The notes under the pieces are model-generated. The model saw only the letters and a program-made list of their open reading frames with translations. It was not told where the DNA came from and ran no database searches. A DNA stretch of 64,000 bases from Pseudomonas sp. ICMP22404 (GTDB lineage: Bacteria; Pseudomonadota; Gammaproteobacteria; Pseudomonadales; Pseudomonadaceae). Of this stretch, positions 44,690 through 53,700 are shown in pieces (the first letter of the stretch is position 1; every line of letters starts with the position of its first letter). The stretch covers positions 1 through 64,000 of the forward strand of contig NZ_VCNG01000022.1 of assembly GCF_006227205.1 (NCBI RefSeq), in the 5' to 3' direction. A program made the translations under genes and the position numbers.

Positions 44690-45190
44690 CATCGCGAGCA
44701 AGCCCGCTCCCACAGGGGATCGGCGCCGGACGCAGAATGTGTGTTCACTGAAAAACCAATGTGGGAGCGAGCAAGCTCGCTCCCACAGGGGATTGGCGCC
44801 GGACGCAGAGTGTGTGTTCACTGAAAAACCAATGTGGGAGCGAGCCTGCTCGCGATGGCGGTGGATCAGTCACTGCTGAGTCGACTGATTAACCGCTTTC
44901 GCGAGCAAGCCCGCTCCCACAGGGGATTGGCGTCGGACGCAGAATGTGTGTTCACTGAAAAACCAATGTGGGAGCGAGCCTGCTCGCGAGGGCGGTGGAT
45001 CAGCCACTGCAGAGTCGACTGATTAACCGCTTTCGCGAGCAAGCCCGCTCCCACAGGGGATCGGCGTCGGACGCAGAATGTGTGTTCACTGAAAAACCAA
45101 TGTGGGAGCGAGCCTGCTCGCGAAGGCGGTGGATCAGTCACTGCTGAGTCGACTGATCAACCGCCTTCGCGAGCAAGCTCGCTCCCACAG
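44690..45190. repeat. Tandem REPIN array with 134-bp period
   Basis: Units begin at 44758, 44831, 44965 and 45099 (each AATGTGGGAGCGAG). Spacing is 73, 134 and 134 bp; the 73-bp unit has lost its central part. Each unit is a REPIN plus a 47-bp spacer containing GGCGTCGGACGCAGAATGTG and TTCACTGAAAAACC. A right half at 44690 opens the array, and a full right arm ends it. It fills the 537-bp gap between tetR and the convergent polyamine-binding gene. No gene in it. Confidence 0.93.
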
Positions 45191-45205
45191 TTCGTATAGC
45201 CCGGA

Positions 45206-46309
45206 TCAGCGGTTGGTCTTGATCGCCGTCCAGGTCCGTGTGCGGATCCGCTCGATTGCCGCCGGCACGGGCTCCAGGGCGAACAGCGTCTTGCGTGCGT
45301 CGTCCGGGATGTACATCGCGGGGTTGTCACGGATCTCGGGGTTCACCAGCGCGGTGGCGTCCTTGTTCGGGTTGGGGTAACCGATCTTATTGCTGATACG
45401 GGCGATGACGTCGGCCCGCATGATGTAGTTGATGAACGCATGGGCCTCCTGGGTATGGGGAGCGTTGGTGGGAATCATCATCACGTCCGACCACATCGGT
45501 GCACCTTCCTTGGGCAGCGCCATTGCCACTTTGACACCCTTGCCAGCGGCATCGGCCAGACGCTTGGCGAGCGCCACGCCGCCCGACCAGCCTACGGCGA
45601 TGCAGACGTCGCCATTGGCCAGGTCCATGCCGTAGCGTGACGAATTGAAGTAGGAGATGAACGGCCGGATCTTGACCATCGCCGCCTGCGCCTGCGGGTA
45701 GTCCTCACGTTTCTGGCTGTTGGGGTCCAATCCCTTGTAATGCAAGGCGATGGGCACGATCTCGTTGGCGGCATCGAGAAAACCGACCCCGCAACTCGCC
45801 AGTTTGGCCAGGTTTTCTTCCTTGAAGATGATGTCCCAGGTGTCTATCGGCACATCGGCTCCCAGCGCCTGCCGAACCTTGTCGACGTTATAGCCAATCA
45901 GCGTGGTGCCCCACAGGTATGGCGCCGCATAGCGGTTGCCCGGGTCACCCACGGCTTCCAGGCCTTTCATGAACTCCGGGTCCAGTTGCTGCCAGCTTGG
46001 CAGTTGGCTGCGGTCCAGGGGCTGGACGGCGCCGGCGGCGATCAAGTGACTGACGTTGGAACTGCCCGGGTACACCACGTCATACCCGGAGTTGCCAGTC
46101 AGCAGCTTGGACTCCAGGGTCTCGACACTGTCGAACACGTCATAGATCGGGCGGATTCCGGTCTCTTCCTGAAAACTCTTGAGGATTTCCGGCGGCAGGT
46201 ACTCGATCCAGTTATAGATTCGCACCGTCCGCTCCTCAGCCATGCATGCACCGCTGGCCAGTAACGAAACGAGAGCACCCAACACCGTGTTACGCAAAGA
46301 CTTGTTCAT
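45206..46309 (-). CDS. Polyamine-type periplasmic binding protein (PotF/SpuD-like)
   Basis: A 367-residue exported binding protein, signal peptide to about residue 24 (GACMA). The PotF/PotD pattern is clear: VRIYNWIEYLPPEILKSFQEETGI, YDVVYPGSSNVSHLIAAGAVQPLDRSQLP, YAAPYLWGTTLIGYNVDKV, and YAVGWSGGVALA-like IAVGWSGGVALAKR. Acidic and aromatic residues of the ligand site are conserved in kind. ATG at 46309; an upstream in-frame ATG overlaps the porin gene. No ABC permease genes are nearby, so it works with a distant transporter or serves another role. Confidence 0.85.
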   Translation of the reverse strand: MNKSLRNTVLGALVSLLASGACMAEERTVRIYNWIEYLPPEILKSFQEETGIRPIYDVFDSVETLESKLLTGNSGYDVVYPGSSNVSHLIAAGAVQPLDRSQLPSWQQLDPEFMKGLEAVGDPGNRYAAPYLWGTTLIGYNVDKVRQALGADVPIDTWDIIFKEENLAKLASCGVGFLDAANEIVPIALHYKGLDPNSQKREDYPQAQAAMVKIRPFISYFNSSRYGMDLANGDVCIAVGWSGGVALAKRLADAAGKGVKVAMALPKEGAPMWSDVMMIPTNAPHTQEAHAFINYIMRADVIARISNKIGYPNPNKDATALVNPEIRDNPAMYIPDDARKTLFALEPVPAAIERIRTRTWTAIKTNR

Positions 46310-46347
46310 GGCAAAACACTCCAGCGCGGCCGCGAAGGCTCGCGGCA

Positions 46348-47682
46348 TCAATAGCGATAGGTGAACGATAATTCCAGCGCGCTGAATTTCCGGTCGTTGC
46401 CGAACACCTGCTTGGCCGCGGCCATCGGCTTGACCCAGTTATAGGACAGCGAAGAAACCAACGCCTTCGACGGCGCCCAATCCAGGAAGACAACGCTTTC
46501 GTCGGCAAAACGCCGGTCACTGACGGCCGTGCCCATGTAGTTCTTTTCGTCCAGCCAGAACTGGTAGTGGATGGCCCCCAGGTTGAGGGTTTCGTTGAGG
46601 TGGGTCTTGATCGAGAACTGCTGAACCTTTTCGTTGCTGTTGAACAGCAGGTAGTTGCCGACAACATCTCCTACCAGCCAGGTGCCCCAATCGACATAGC
46701 CCTTGCTGAGCGGATCCCAGGATTCCTGGCGGTTGTCCGTCAGGTTGTCATCGCCGGAAAAACTCGCGTAGCGGTAACCCACGACCGGCGTCAGCGGCAA
46801 GGTATCGAAGGCATAGTCCGCCTGGCCATACCAGGCCTTGGCATCATACTCGACGCCTTCGCCGTTGCCGCGTTCCAACGCGTACTCGGCGTTGAGGGTC
46901 AAGGCCGGCAAGCCCGGGACCTTGGCATTGAGCGCCCGCAGGTTATACACCTGCATGCCGTCCCGGCGCAGCGGCGTGGCGCCTTTGGGGCCGAGGGCGT
47001 TGAGCTTCATGGCCATGGCCCCGAGCGTCACTTGATCGTCGAGGTTGTAATCGAGGTTGGCCCCGGTCATCCGGAAGTCACCCAGGTCATCGTCGGTGCG
47101 CAAGGTGAACGCCTGGGTTTTCAAGGCGCCGTGATCCCAGGCCAGCACCGCCGAATCCTTGAAAGCGCTCCTGGGTGCGAGCCAGTAGGCGCCGTCCTTG
47201 AGCTGATCCAGGTTACCGTCCATGACGATGAAGCCGGTGCCGATCATGTAGTTCTGGCGGCCGGCGGTGAACGTCCACTCCCCGGCCCGGAACCCACCGT
47301 AGAGTTCTTCGGTGGCCACCTCGCCATCGGAACTGCGGGTGAAGCCGCCGGCATCGCCATCGCCGAAGGTCGTCGCCCCGACCAGCGAGCCACCGGCCAG
47401 CAGGCTGAAGTCCGGCTGCAAGGCGTACTCCAGTTTGACGCCCGGCTTGACGTAGAACTCCTGCCAATCGATTTTACTGCCGCCATTCTTGCGGCTGCGC
47501 ATGTCGACACGGCCAGCGCCGAAGTTGACGTTGCGGGTGAAAATGGCTGCACCACCGGCGGTGACGTTGACCTCACCCTTGAGGTTGCCATCCTCGAAGG
47601 TGTAGCCCGCCAGTGCGACCTGGGCGCTCAGGGGTAACCCGAGCGCTAAGAGCGTTCGAGAGAAACGCGTCGTGGAAACCAT
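46348..47682 (-). CDS. Outer membrane beta-barrel porin
   Basis: A 444-residue outer membrane protein: signal peptide cut after VALA (about residue 25), mature part alternating polar and hydrophobic residues throughout (GYTFEDGNLKGEVNVTAGG, AEWTFTAGRQNYMIGTGF-type strands) and ending SALELSFTYRY with the C-terminal aromatic. It resembles porins of the alginate-export/DUF1302 kind used for small-molecule uptake. It lies 38 bp before the PotF-like gene and 117 bp after the hydrolase, which suggests joint uptake and processing of one substrate. Confidence 0.8.
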   Translation of the reverse strand: MVSTTRFSRTLLALGLPLSAQVALAGYTFEDGNLKGEVNVTAGGAAIFTRNVNFGAGRVDMRSRKNGGSKIDWQEFYVKPGVKLEYALQPDFSLLAGGSLVGATTFGDGDAGGFTRSSDGEVATEELYGGFRAGEWTFTAGRQNYMIGTGFIVMDGNLDQLKDGAYWLAPRSAFKDSAVLAWDHGALKTQAFTLRTDDDLGDFRMTGANLDYNLDDQVTLGAMAMKLNALGPKGATPLRRDGMQVYNLRALNAKVPGLPALTLNAEYALERGNGEGVEYDAKAWYGQADYAFDTLPLTPVVGYRYASFSGDDNLTDNRQESWDPLSKGYVDWGTWLVGDVVGNYLLFNSNEKVQQFSIKTHLNETLNLGAIHYQFWLDEKNYMGTAVSDRRFADESVVFLDWAPSKALVSSLSYNWVKPMAAAKQVFGNDRKFSALELSFTYRY

Positions 47683-47799
47683 GTGAAGCTCCTGTGTGAT
47701 TTATTGTTGTTACAGGGCAGTGAATGGCGGCGCAGAACGTCGCCAACACCTGGCGAGGCCAGGTGAATGGAACGTGATTCTTGTAATCGGGATGCGTGG

Positions 47800-49062
47800 T
47801 CAGTCGCCGAGGTGCGCCGCAATGGCGCGCAACATGCGCACGCTGTCCCCATCGAACGGGCTGACGGCCTCGTTCAGGGACGATTGCTTGACGATCACCA
47901 CGCCGGATGGCTTGTCGACGAACAGGTACTGGCCATGGATGCCACCGGCCATGAGCGCCTGGCTGTGGTCGTTGAAGACGTACCACTGGCTGCGGTAGGA
48001 AGCGCCCGGGGTCCAGGCCTCAAAGTCGGGGGATGTGGCGTAGATCGCCGGGTCGGCGCCGGCGACGATGCGCGCGACCGTTTCGGGCGACAGCAACTGG
48101 CGCCCGTCGTGACAACCGTCATTGGCCAACAGGCGACCAAAGCGCGCCATGTCGCGCAAGGTGGCGTTGAAACCGGCACCGGCCACGCTACGCCCCCAGG
48201 GGTCGGCCATGAAGTAGCCGTCGCGCTCGCACCCCAACTGGCTCCAGATCTCTTCCAGCAAGCGATGGCAGGCCTTGCCGCTGGCGCGCTCCATGACCCA
48301 GGCCAAGGCCTCGGTGGTGGCCGTGACGTAGTGAAAGAAACCGCCGTGCTCGCCTTGCTTGCGGAGCGACGGCAGGAATTGGTACAGCGACTCGAACTGG
48401 GCGTACTGCGCGGGTGCCGGTTGGAAACCGCAGGCATAGCCGTACTGGGAACTCTCCGAGTCCGGGTCTTCGTACACTTCGCTGTAGTGGATGCCCACGG
48501 CCATGTCGAACAACTGGCGCACGGTCGCGTCGGCGTATGCACTGCCTTCGAATTCCGGCACGTAGTGGGCGGCGGGCAGCGCTGGATCCAGCACACCGTC
48601 ACTGACCAGCTGTTCACCGAGGGTGCCGATCAGCGATTTGGTCACCGAAAACATCACGTGTCGGTCCTGGGGCGCCTGACCGTTGAAGTAGCGCTCGAAC
48701 AGCACGGTGTCGCCCTGCATGACCAGGAATGCGTCGGTCTGGCTGGCCACCAGGTGCTCGAACACACTGATGCTCAAGCCGCACTCGCTGTTGAAGTGCA
48801 GCTCATCCAGTGCGAGTGGCGCCTGCTTCAAGACGCTGACCGGCCCTGCCCCCGCCTGCACATCGATAGAAGGCCGCAGGCGCGCCAGATTGCGGAAGCC
48901 CCATCGATTGAAGGGCGGACGCATCCAGTTGTGCCAAGTGACGCGACGATGAGGTTCGGCCGGAAAGCCTTGCATGAGCGAAGAGGTAAAGCGTGTGCCG
49001 GATGACGACTCATGCGTCTCGACATAAAGACAGGCCAGTGAAGGCACGGTGTTCTGATTCAT
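47800..49062 (-). CDS. Serine hydrolase of the beta-lactamase/6-aminohexanoate-dimer hydrolase type
   Basis: A 420-residue protein of the class C beta-lactamase-like fold. The catalytic SxxK is S139-V-T-K142 (MFSVTKSLIG); the pattern FDMAVGIHYSEVYEDPDSE carries the second-site Tyr, as in NylB and EstB. GGIHGQYLFVDKPSGVVIV near the end corresponds to the third motif. No signal peptide is visible from the ATG at 49062 (AGGGGCA upstream), so it is probably cytoplasmic. NylB-like enzymes cut linear amide dimers; neighbours with porin and polyamine-binding protein fit an amide or ester of an amine, as inference. Confidence 0.8.
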   Translation of the reverse strand: MNQNTVPSLACLYVETHESSSGTRFTSSLMQGFPAEPHRRVTWHNWMRPPFNRWGFRNLARLRPSIDVQAGAGPVSVLKQAPLALDELHFNSECGLSISVFEHLVASQTDAFLVMQGDTVLFERYFNGQAPQDRHVMFSVTKSLIGTLGEQLVSDGVLDPALPAAHYVPEFEGSAYADATVRQLFDMAVGIHYSEVYEDPDSESSQYGYACGFQPAPAQYAQFESLYQFLPSLRKQGEHGGFFHYVTATTEALAWVMERASGKACHRLLEEIWSQLGCERDGYFMADPWGRSVAGAGFNATLRDMARFGRLLANDGCHDGRQLLSPETVARIVAGADPAIYATSPDFEAWTPGASYRSQWYVFNDHSQALMAGGIHGQYLFVDKPSGVVIVKQSSLNEAVSPFDGDSVRMLRAIAAHLGD

Positions 49063-49211
49063 CGGGTTGCCCCTGGAAATGACTCTGCGTGACAGCAGAT
49101 GCAGGGAAATAATTACCCGATGATATTCTTTAGTCAATAAATGTTTTTACAGCGATTACTTTTTTGCTGTGGGGGACGCGACCCCATCACCACCTCCGGG
49201 AATACATCGAA

Positions 49212-49306
49212 CCTGTGGGAGCCGAGCTTGCTCGCGATGGCGGCGGCACATTCAGCATGGACGCAAGCTGACCTACCGCTATCGCGAGCAAGCTCGGCTC
49301 CCACAG
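49212..49306. repeat. REPIN upstream of the hydrolase operon
   Basis: Facing half-sites CTGTGGGAGCCGAGCTTGCT at 49212 and its complement ending at 49306, with a slightly divergent core (GCCGAGC). It lies between the hydrolase start and the convergent end of the FixJ-type gene. Confidence 0.85.
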
Positions 49307-49353
49307 GGTTATTCGGGTATTCAGGATATCTGGGAAGGTGCGAAAATCGGGGT

Positions 49354-50004
49354 TCAGCGACTCGGCCCGGCGCTCAGCGACTCAGCCATTCGAACCAGGT
49401 CGGCGAAAGATTTGGCGTGCATTTTCTTCATCGCATGGGCGCGGTGGATTTTCACGGTGATTTCGCTCAGGTTCATCTGCCCGGCGATCTGCTTGTTCAT
49501 CAAGCCCTTGACCGCAAAAGCCATCACCTCTTTTTCGCGGGCGGTCAGGGTCTGGTAGTGGGCACGGAGGTCGGCAGATTGCCGCCGGATTTCGCGACGC
49601 TGGGTGTCTGCCTGGAGTGCGGCGGTCACCGCATCCAGCAGATCCTGTTCGCGGAAGGGTTTGGCCAGGAAATCCACGGCACCGGCTTTCATGGCCTTGA
49701 CCGACATTTCGATGTCGCCATGGCCGGTGATGAAGATGATGGGAATATTCGAATCCGACTCCGCCAACCAGCGCTGGAAGTCCAGGCCACTGCTCCCCTG
49801 CAGTCGCACATCGAGGACCAGGCAACTGGCGCAATCCGCCTTCGGTTGCTGGAGAAACTCCGCGGTGGACGCAAACGTCTCGACGCGGATCCCGACCGAG
49901 CGCAACAGATTGCTCAATGCGTTGCGAATGGAGGCATCGTCATCCACCACAAACACCATGGAATCCTTGCTGCCCGGCTCATGGGACGAGGGACTACCGT
50001 TCAT
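49354..50004 (-). CDS. FixJ-type response regulator
   Basis: A 216-residue two-domain regulator. Receiver about 14-130: acidic pair in FVVDDDAS, phospho-acceptor D65 (CLVLDVRLQG), IFITGHGDIEMSVKAMKAGAVDFLAKPF, the exact FixJ/FixJ-like wording. The LuxR-type HTH (about 150-205) has LTAREKEVMAFAVKGLMNKQIAGQM. It is the last gene of the run kinase-LRAT-regulator, and a phosphotransfer from the large kinase at 50783 is likely. Confidence 0.92.
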   Translation of the reverse strand: MNGSPSSHEPGSKDSMVFVVDDDASIRNALSNLLRSVGIRVETFASTAEFLQQPKADCASCLVLDVRLQGSSGLDFQRWLAESDSNIPIIFITGHGDIEMSVKAMKAGAVDFLAKPFREQDLLDAVTAALQADTQRREIRRQSADLRAHYQTLTAREKEVMAFAVKGLMNKQIAGQMNLSEITVKIHRAHAMKKMHAKSFADLVRMAESLSAGPSR

Positions 50005-50047
50005 GCACGATCCTCTTGGGTGGACGGAAAAATTCTAGCACAGGCCA

Positions 50048-50656
50048 CTAGGCCACCCAGCGGGGTTCCAGCGCCGAAATCATAGCGAACAGATCATGGG
50101 GGCGATGGAAGCAGGCGTAGACCTGGGCGCTGTAGCTTTCCCCGCTGACGCACCAACTGCAGAAGTGCTCGCAATTGTTGAAGAATACCCGGTACTGCTT
50201 TTCACCCAATCTCGAACGCGCCCGATCAGCGATTTCGTCGCTGGAGTATTTGCAGAGTTCATGAAGCATCCAGACCGGTTTGCCATTGGCAAAATGCTCA
50301 AGATTGGTCACCTCGATGGGCCCCGGCCGGAGCGAACCGCTGAACCCCGAGTAATGGGCAACGTCTGCCCCACCCAGGTAGATCCCATGGTGCAGGTAGA
50401 ACCGGCGCGGGCTGATCAGGTGCGCGCCTATCGGCAGGTGATCCGCAGGTTTTTCGATATCGACCGGTCGTAACGAAACATCCACCAGGCGCGCCGCACT
50501 CGGCTTGCAGTGACCTGGTTCGGCGAGCCTGTGACCCTCGGCGACTGGCATGCTCAAGCGGTAGAAAGCGCTCGTCGTGATGAGCGCCATGCAAATCAGC
50601 GCGATCGAACGAAGGGATGACAGTTGCTCTGCTGCTCTGGCGGTCAAGTTGTTCAC
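50048..50656 (-). CDS. LRAT/NlpC-P60-type cysteine protein, membrane-anchored
   Basis: A 202-residue protein with an N-terminal helix (about 16-34) and an LRAT-like (permuted papain) domain. The motifs are HLPIGAHLISPRRFYLHHGIYLG (His at 89/90), VAHYSGF (H101) and FNNCEHFCSWC (nucleophile C162). Such domains transfer acyl groups or cut amide bonds. It sits 43 bp upstream of the FixJ-type regulator and 126 bp after the large kinase, in the same direction, which is unusual company. Function here is unknown. Confidence 0.82.
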   Translation of the reverse strand: MNNLTARAAEQLSSLRSIALICMALITTSAFYRLSMPVAEGHRLAEPGHCKPSAARLVDVSLRPVDIEKPADHLPIGAHLISPRRFYLHHGIYLGGADVAHYSGFSGSLRPGPIEVTNLEHFANGKPVWMLHELCKYSSDEIADRARSRLGEKQYRVFFNNCEHFCSWCVSGESYSAQVYACFHRPHDLFAMISALEPRWVA

Positions 50657-50782
50657 GACACATTCTCCGCAGTCCTTGATGGGGAATATATCGCCGGGGT
50701 TATCGCGTTTCAGTTGTACGTGGGTTGGTTCGGGTGACCGATTGATATACAGCCCCTAAACCTAAGTATTAAACCGGCGCCC

Positions 50783-53700
50783 TCAAGGGCGCGCGATGGG
50801 CAGCGTGAATTGCACAGTGGCGCCACGCGGCGGGTTGGCGACGGCACTCAGACACCCGCCATGGGCCTCGATGATCGAGCGACAGATCGACAGTCCCAAC
50901 CCCAGGCCGGCGGGCTTGGTGGTGTAGAACGAGGTGAACACCAGGTCAGTGCTTTGTGAGGCGAACCCCGGGCCGGTATCGCTCACACTGACAAGTACGC
51001 AATCTGCCTCCACCAACGTCGCGCAGATCCCCAACCGCCGCTCGCCGGCACTGACACTGCCCATGGCCTCCAATGCATTCATGATCAGGTTGAGCAGCAC
51101 CTGCTGCAGCTCCACGCGGTCACCTTCAATCAGGGGCAAACCGTCCATGAGTTGCGTCTGTATCGAGGCACCGCTCTTGATGATCTGGCCGCGGGTAAAC
51201 TCGATCATTTCCTCGATGGCTGCGTTGATGTCCACCGGCCCCTTCTGTGGCGGCGCCTTGCGGATATGTCCACGGATCCGGCCAAGCACGTCCGCCGCCC
51301 GATTGGCATCGAGGATGAGGCGTTCCAGTACCGGGCGGACCTCTTCGATTTCCGGTGGTTCGGCGTTCAACCAGCGTAACGCCGCATTGGCATTGAGGAT
51401 GGCCGCGGCGATCGGCTGATTGACCTCGTGGGCGATCGAGGCCACCAATTGCCCCATGGTCGCCACACGGTTGGCATGGGCCAGTTCGGCTTGCACCTCG
51501 CGATAGCGGCGTTCACTTTCACGGATTTTTTCTTCCGCCTGCCTGCGCTCGGTCAGGTCCACGACAAAGGCGACGCCCTCGTTGCTACCCGCTTCGAACA
51601 AGGCCAGGCCGACAATGACCGGCAAGCGACTGCCGTCCTTCCTGAAGTATTCCTTCTCGTAAGGCCGGGTGTGCCCGGTCAACAACGCCTGCGCCAGCGA
51701 GCGGTCGCTGAGTTCGCGAAACTCCGGTACGGTCAGGTCCCTCCAGCGCAGCCCCCCGGCGGCAAGGTCTGTGCGCTCGTAACCCAACATGCGCAGGAAC
51801 GCATCATTGGCCTCGATGATGTGTCCATCGGCGTGCCAGACGAGAATCCCGATGATGTTGGCATCCACCAGGCGGCGGATCTTCGCTTCGCGCTCGGCGA
51901 CCTCGCGGTACAGGCGGGCATTCTCCAGGGAAACAGCGGCCTGTGAAGCCACCAGCTTCAACACGGCGATCCGGCCAGGACTGAATACATGGGCCGCCAG
52001 ATTGTTTTCCAGATAGAGCGCACCGACGAGCTTGGCCTGGTTCGTCAGCGGCAGGCACAGGATCGAACGGGCGCGCTGCTGACGGATATAGGGATCCGTG
52101 GCGAACGGCGCTTCGACCAGGGCATCGTCCAGCACCACACTCTCGCGGGTGCGCAGGACATGATAAAGAACCGACTCCGGCAACGATGCCGCACTCACGG
52201 GCGCATTTCTCAGTTGAGTGGTGGCGCCGCCGGCCGTCACTTGCGCCGCGATCCGCTGCTCACCGTCCTGCCACAGAACCAGCAGCCCGCGTTCGGCACC
52301 GGCCTGCTCGATAGCCGTGGCCATGATCATGTCGATCAATTTTTCCAGAACGATTTCGCCCGACACGGCCTGGGAAACCTTGAGGACGGTGGCCAGGTCA
52401 AGGTGCTCGACCAGTGTGGCCATCGTAGTGGTCGGACCGGGCGCAGGTTCTTCTGCCCTGAGCGAGGGGTACTTGGCCTCGAGCTGCCGCACCTTGCCGT
52501 CGGCGCCCCAACGCAGGTAACCGTAACGGGCATCCTGCAAATAGACACGGGCGATCTTGCCGAGCCCTCGCGCCCGATAGAAACGCGAAGCCAACTCATT
52601 GGCAAGCGCCTCGATATGGATAAAACCGCTGGCCTGAGCGGTTTGCAGGGCCTGTTCGTAGAGCCGCTCTGCCTCGATCACCCGCCCCTCGACCCGGGCG
52701 ATCTCGGCACCGACCAAGGCGGCGCGGCTGGCGAAATTCTCCGGACATTGCCGGGCCCAGGCCTCGAGCCACTGGTGATCGACCGCCATGGCGATCAAGT
52801 GCTGCGTCTGCTCGTCTACCGAGACGCTGTCGCAGCGGGCGGCCCGGGCCAGTGCGCTGTAGAAGTGATATTCGGCTTCCTCGAAGAAAGCCTGGCAAAC
52901 CCAGAGCAACTGGTGGGCCTTGCCGGCCGCCTCAACGGCTGCCTCGGCATCGTCGGCCAGGTAACGTGCCTGTAGTTTGCGAACCCAATACAAGCACTCG
53001 GCCAACACCAGGTCCGGGTTACTGGACAAATGAGCTTCGGTTGCGGACTCGTTCAACTCACCGTCGTCCAGGCGACCGAATGCAGTTGTTTCGCCACGGA
53101 GCACTCGGATCAGCGTCAGTTGCGTGACGATGAAATCGGTCACCAATCCGAACCCCACCTTCCTTGCATACGCCAGGCCTCGTTCGGACTCACCTTGCAC
53201 GTCATGCAACGGCTCGCCGGCGAACAGCAGGTCGGCGACGAGGTTGTTGCCGGCATAGGCACCGTAGGGCAGATCGCCGATCCGGTTCGCCGCTGCAAAG
53301 GAACGGCGCAGCAGATCGCGACACTCCCCCACCGGCCTCATCCAGCGCACGGCAAAACAGGAGAAGCACAGGTAGGTGCTGGCCTCGAATCGCGTCAGGC
53401 CCCGTCGTTCGACGAGTGCGCAACCGAGCTGGCCGAATCGGAACCCCATTTGGTAGTCACCGAAACGCCGGCCGGCGACCCGGAAGAAATTGGCGTAGAG
53501 CACACAGGACGCATCGCAGTTGCCCCGTTCCAGGCTCAGGTTGACCGCTTTGCAGATCAGCAGATCCGCCAGGTTGCCATCGCTCTGCAGGGCCGGCGCG
53601 AAGAGTTTGCCCAGCGCGTTGAGGGTCATGAGGGACGTCGGATCCTCCATGAGCGGCAAATCGATAAGGTCCTCGATGACCCGCTCGCCGAGCAACGCCC

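Noticed and set aside
44690..45190. Array of regular repeats resembling a CRISPR
   Set aside because: The period is 134 bp, the repeats are palindromic REPINs, the spacers are repeated rather than unique, and no cas genes are present.
50776..50791. GCGCCCTCAAGGGCGC hairpin at the 3' end of the large kinase gene
   Set aside because: It overlaps the stop codon and has no T run; weak as a terminator, so not listed as a feature.
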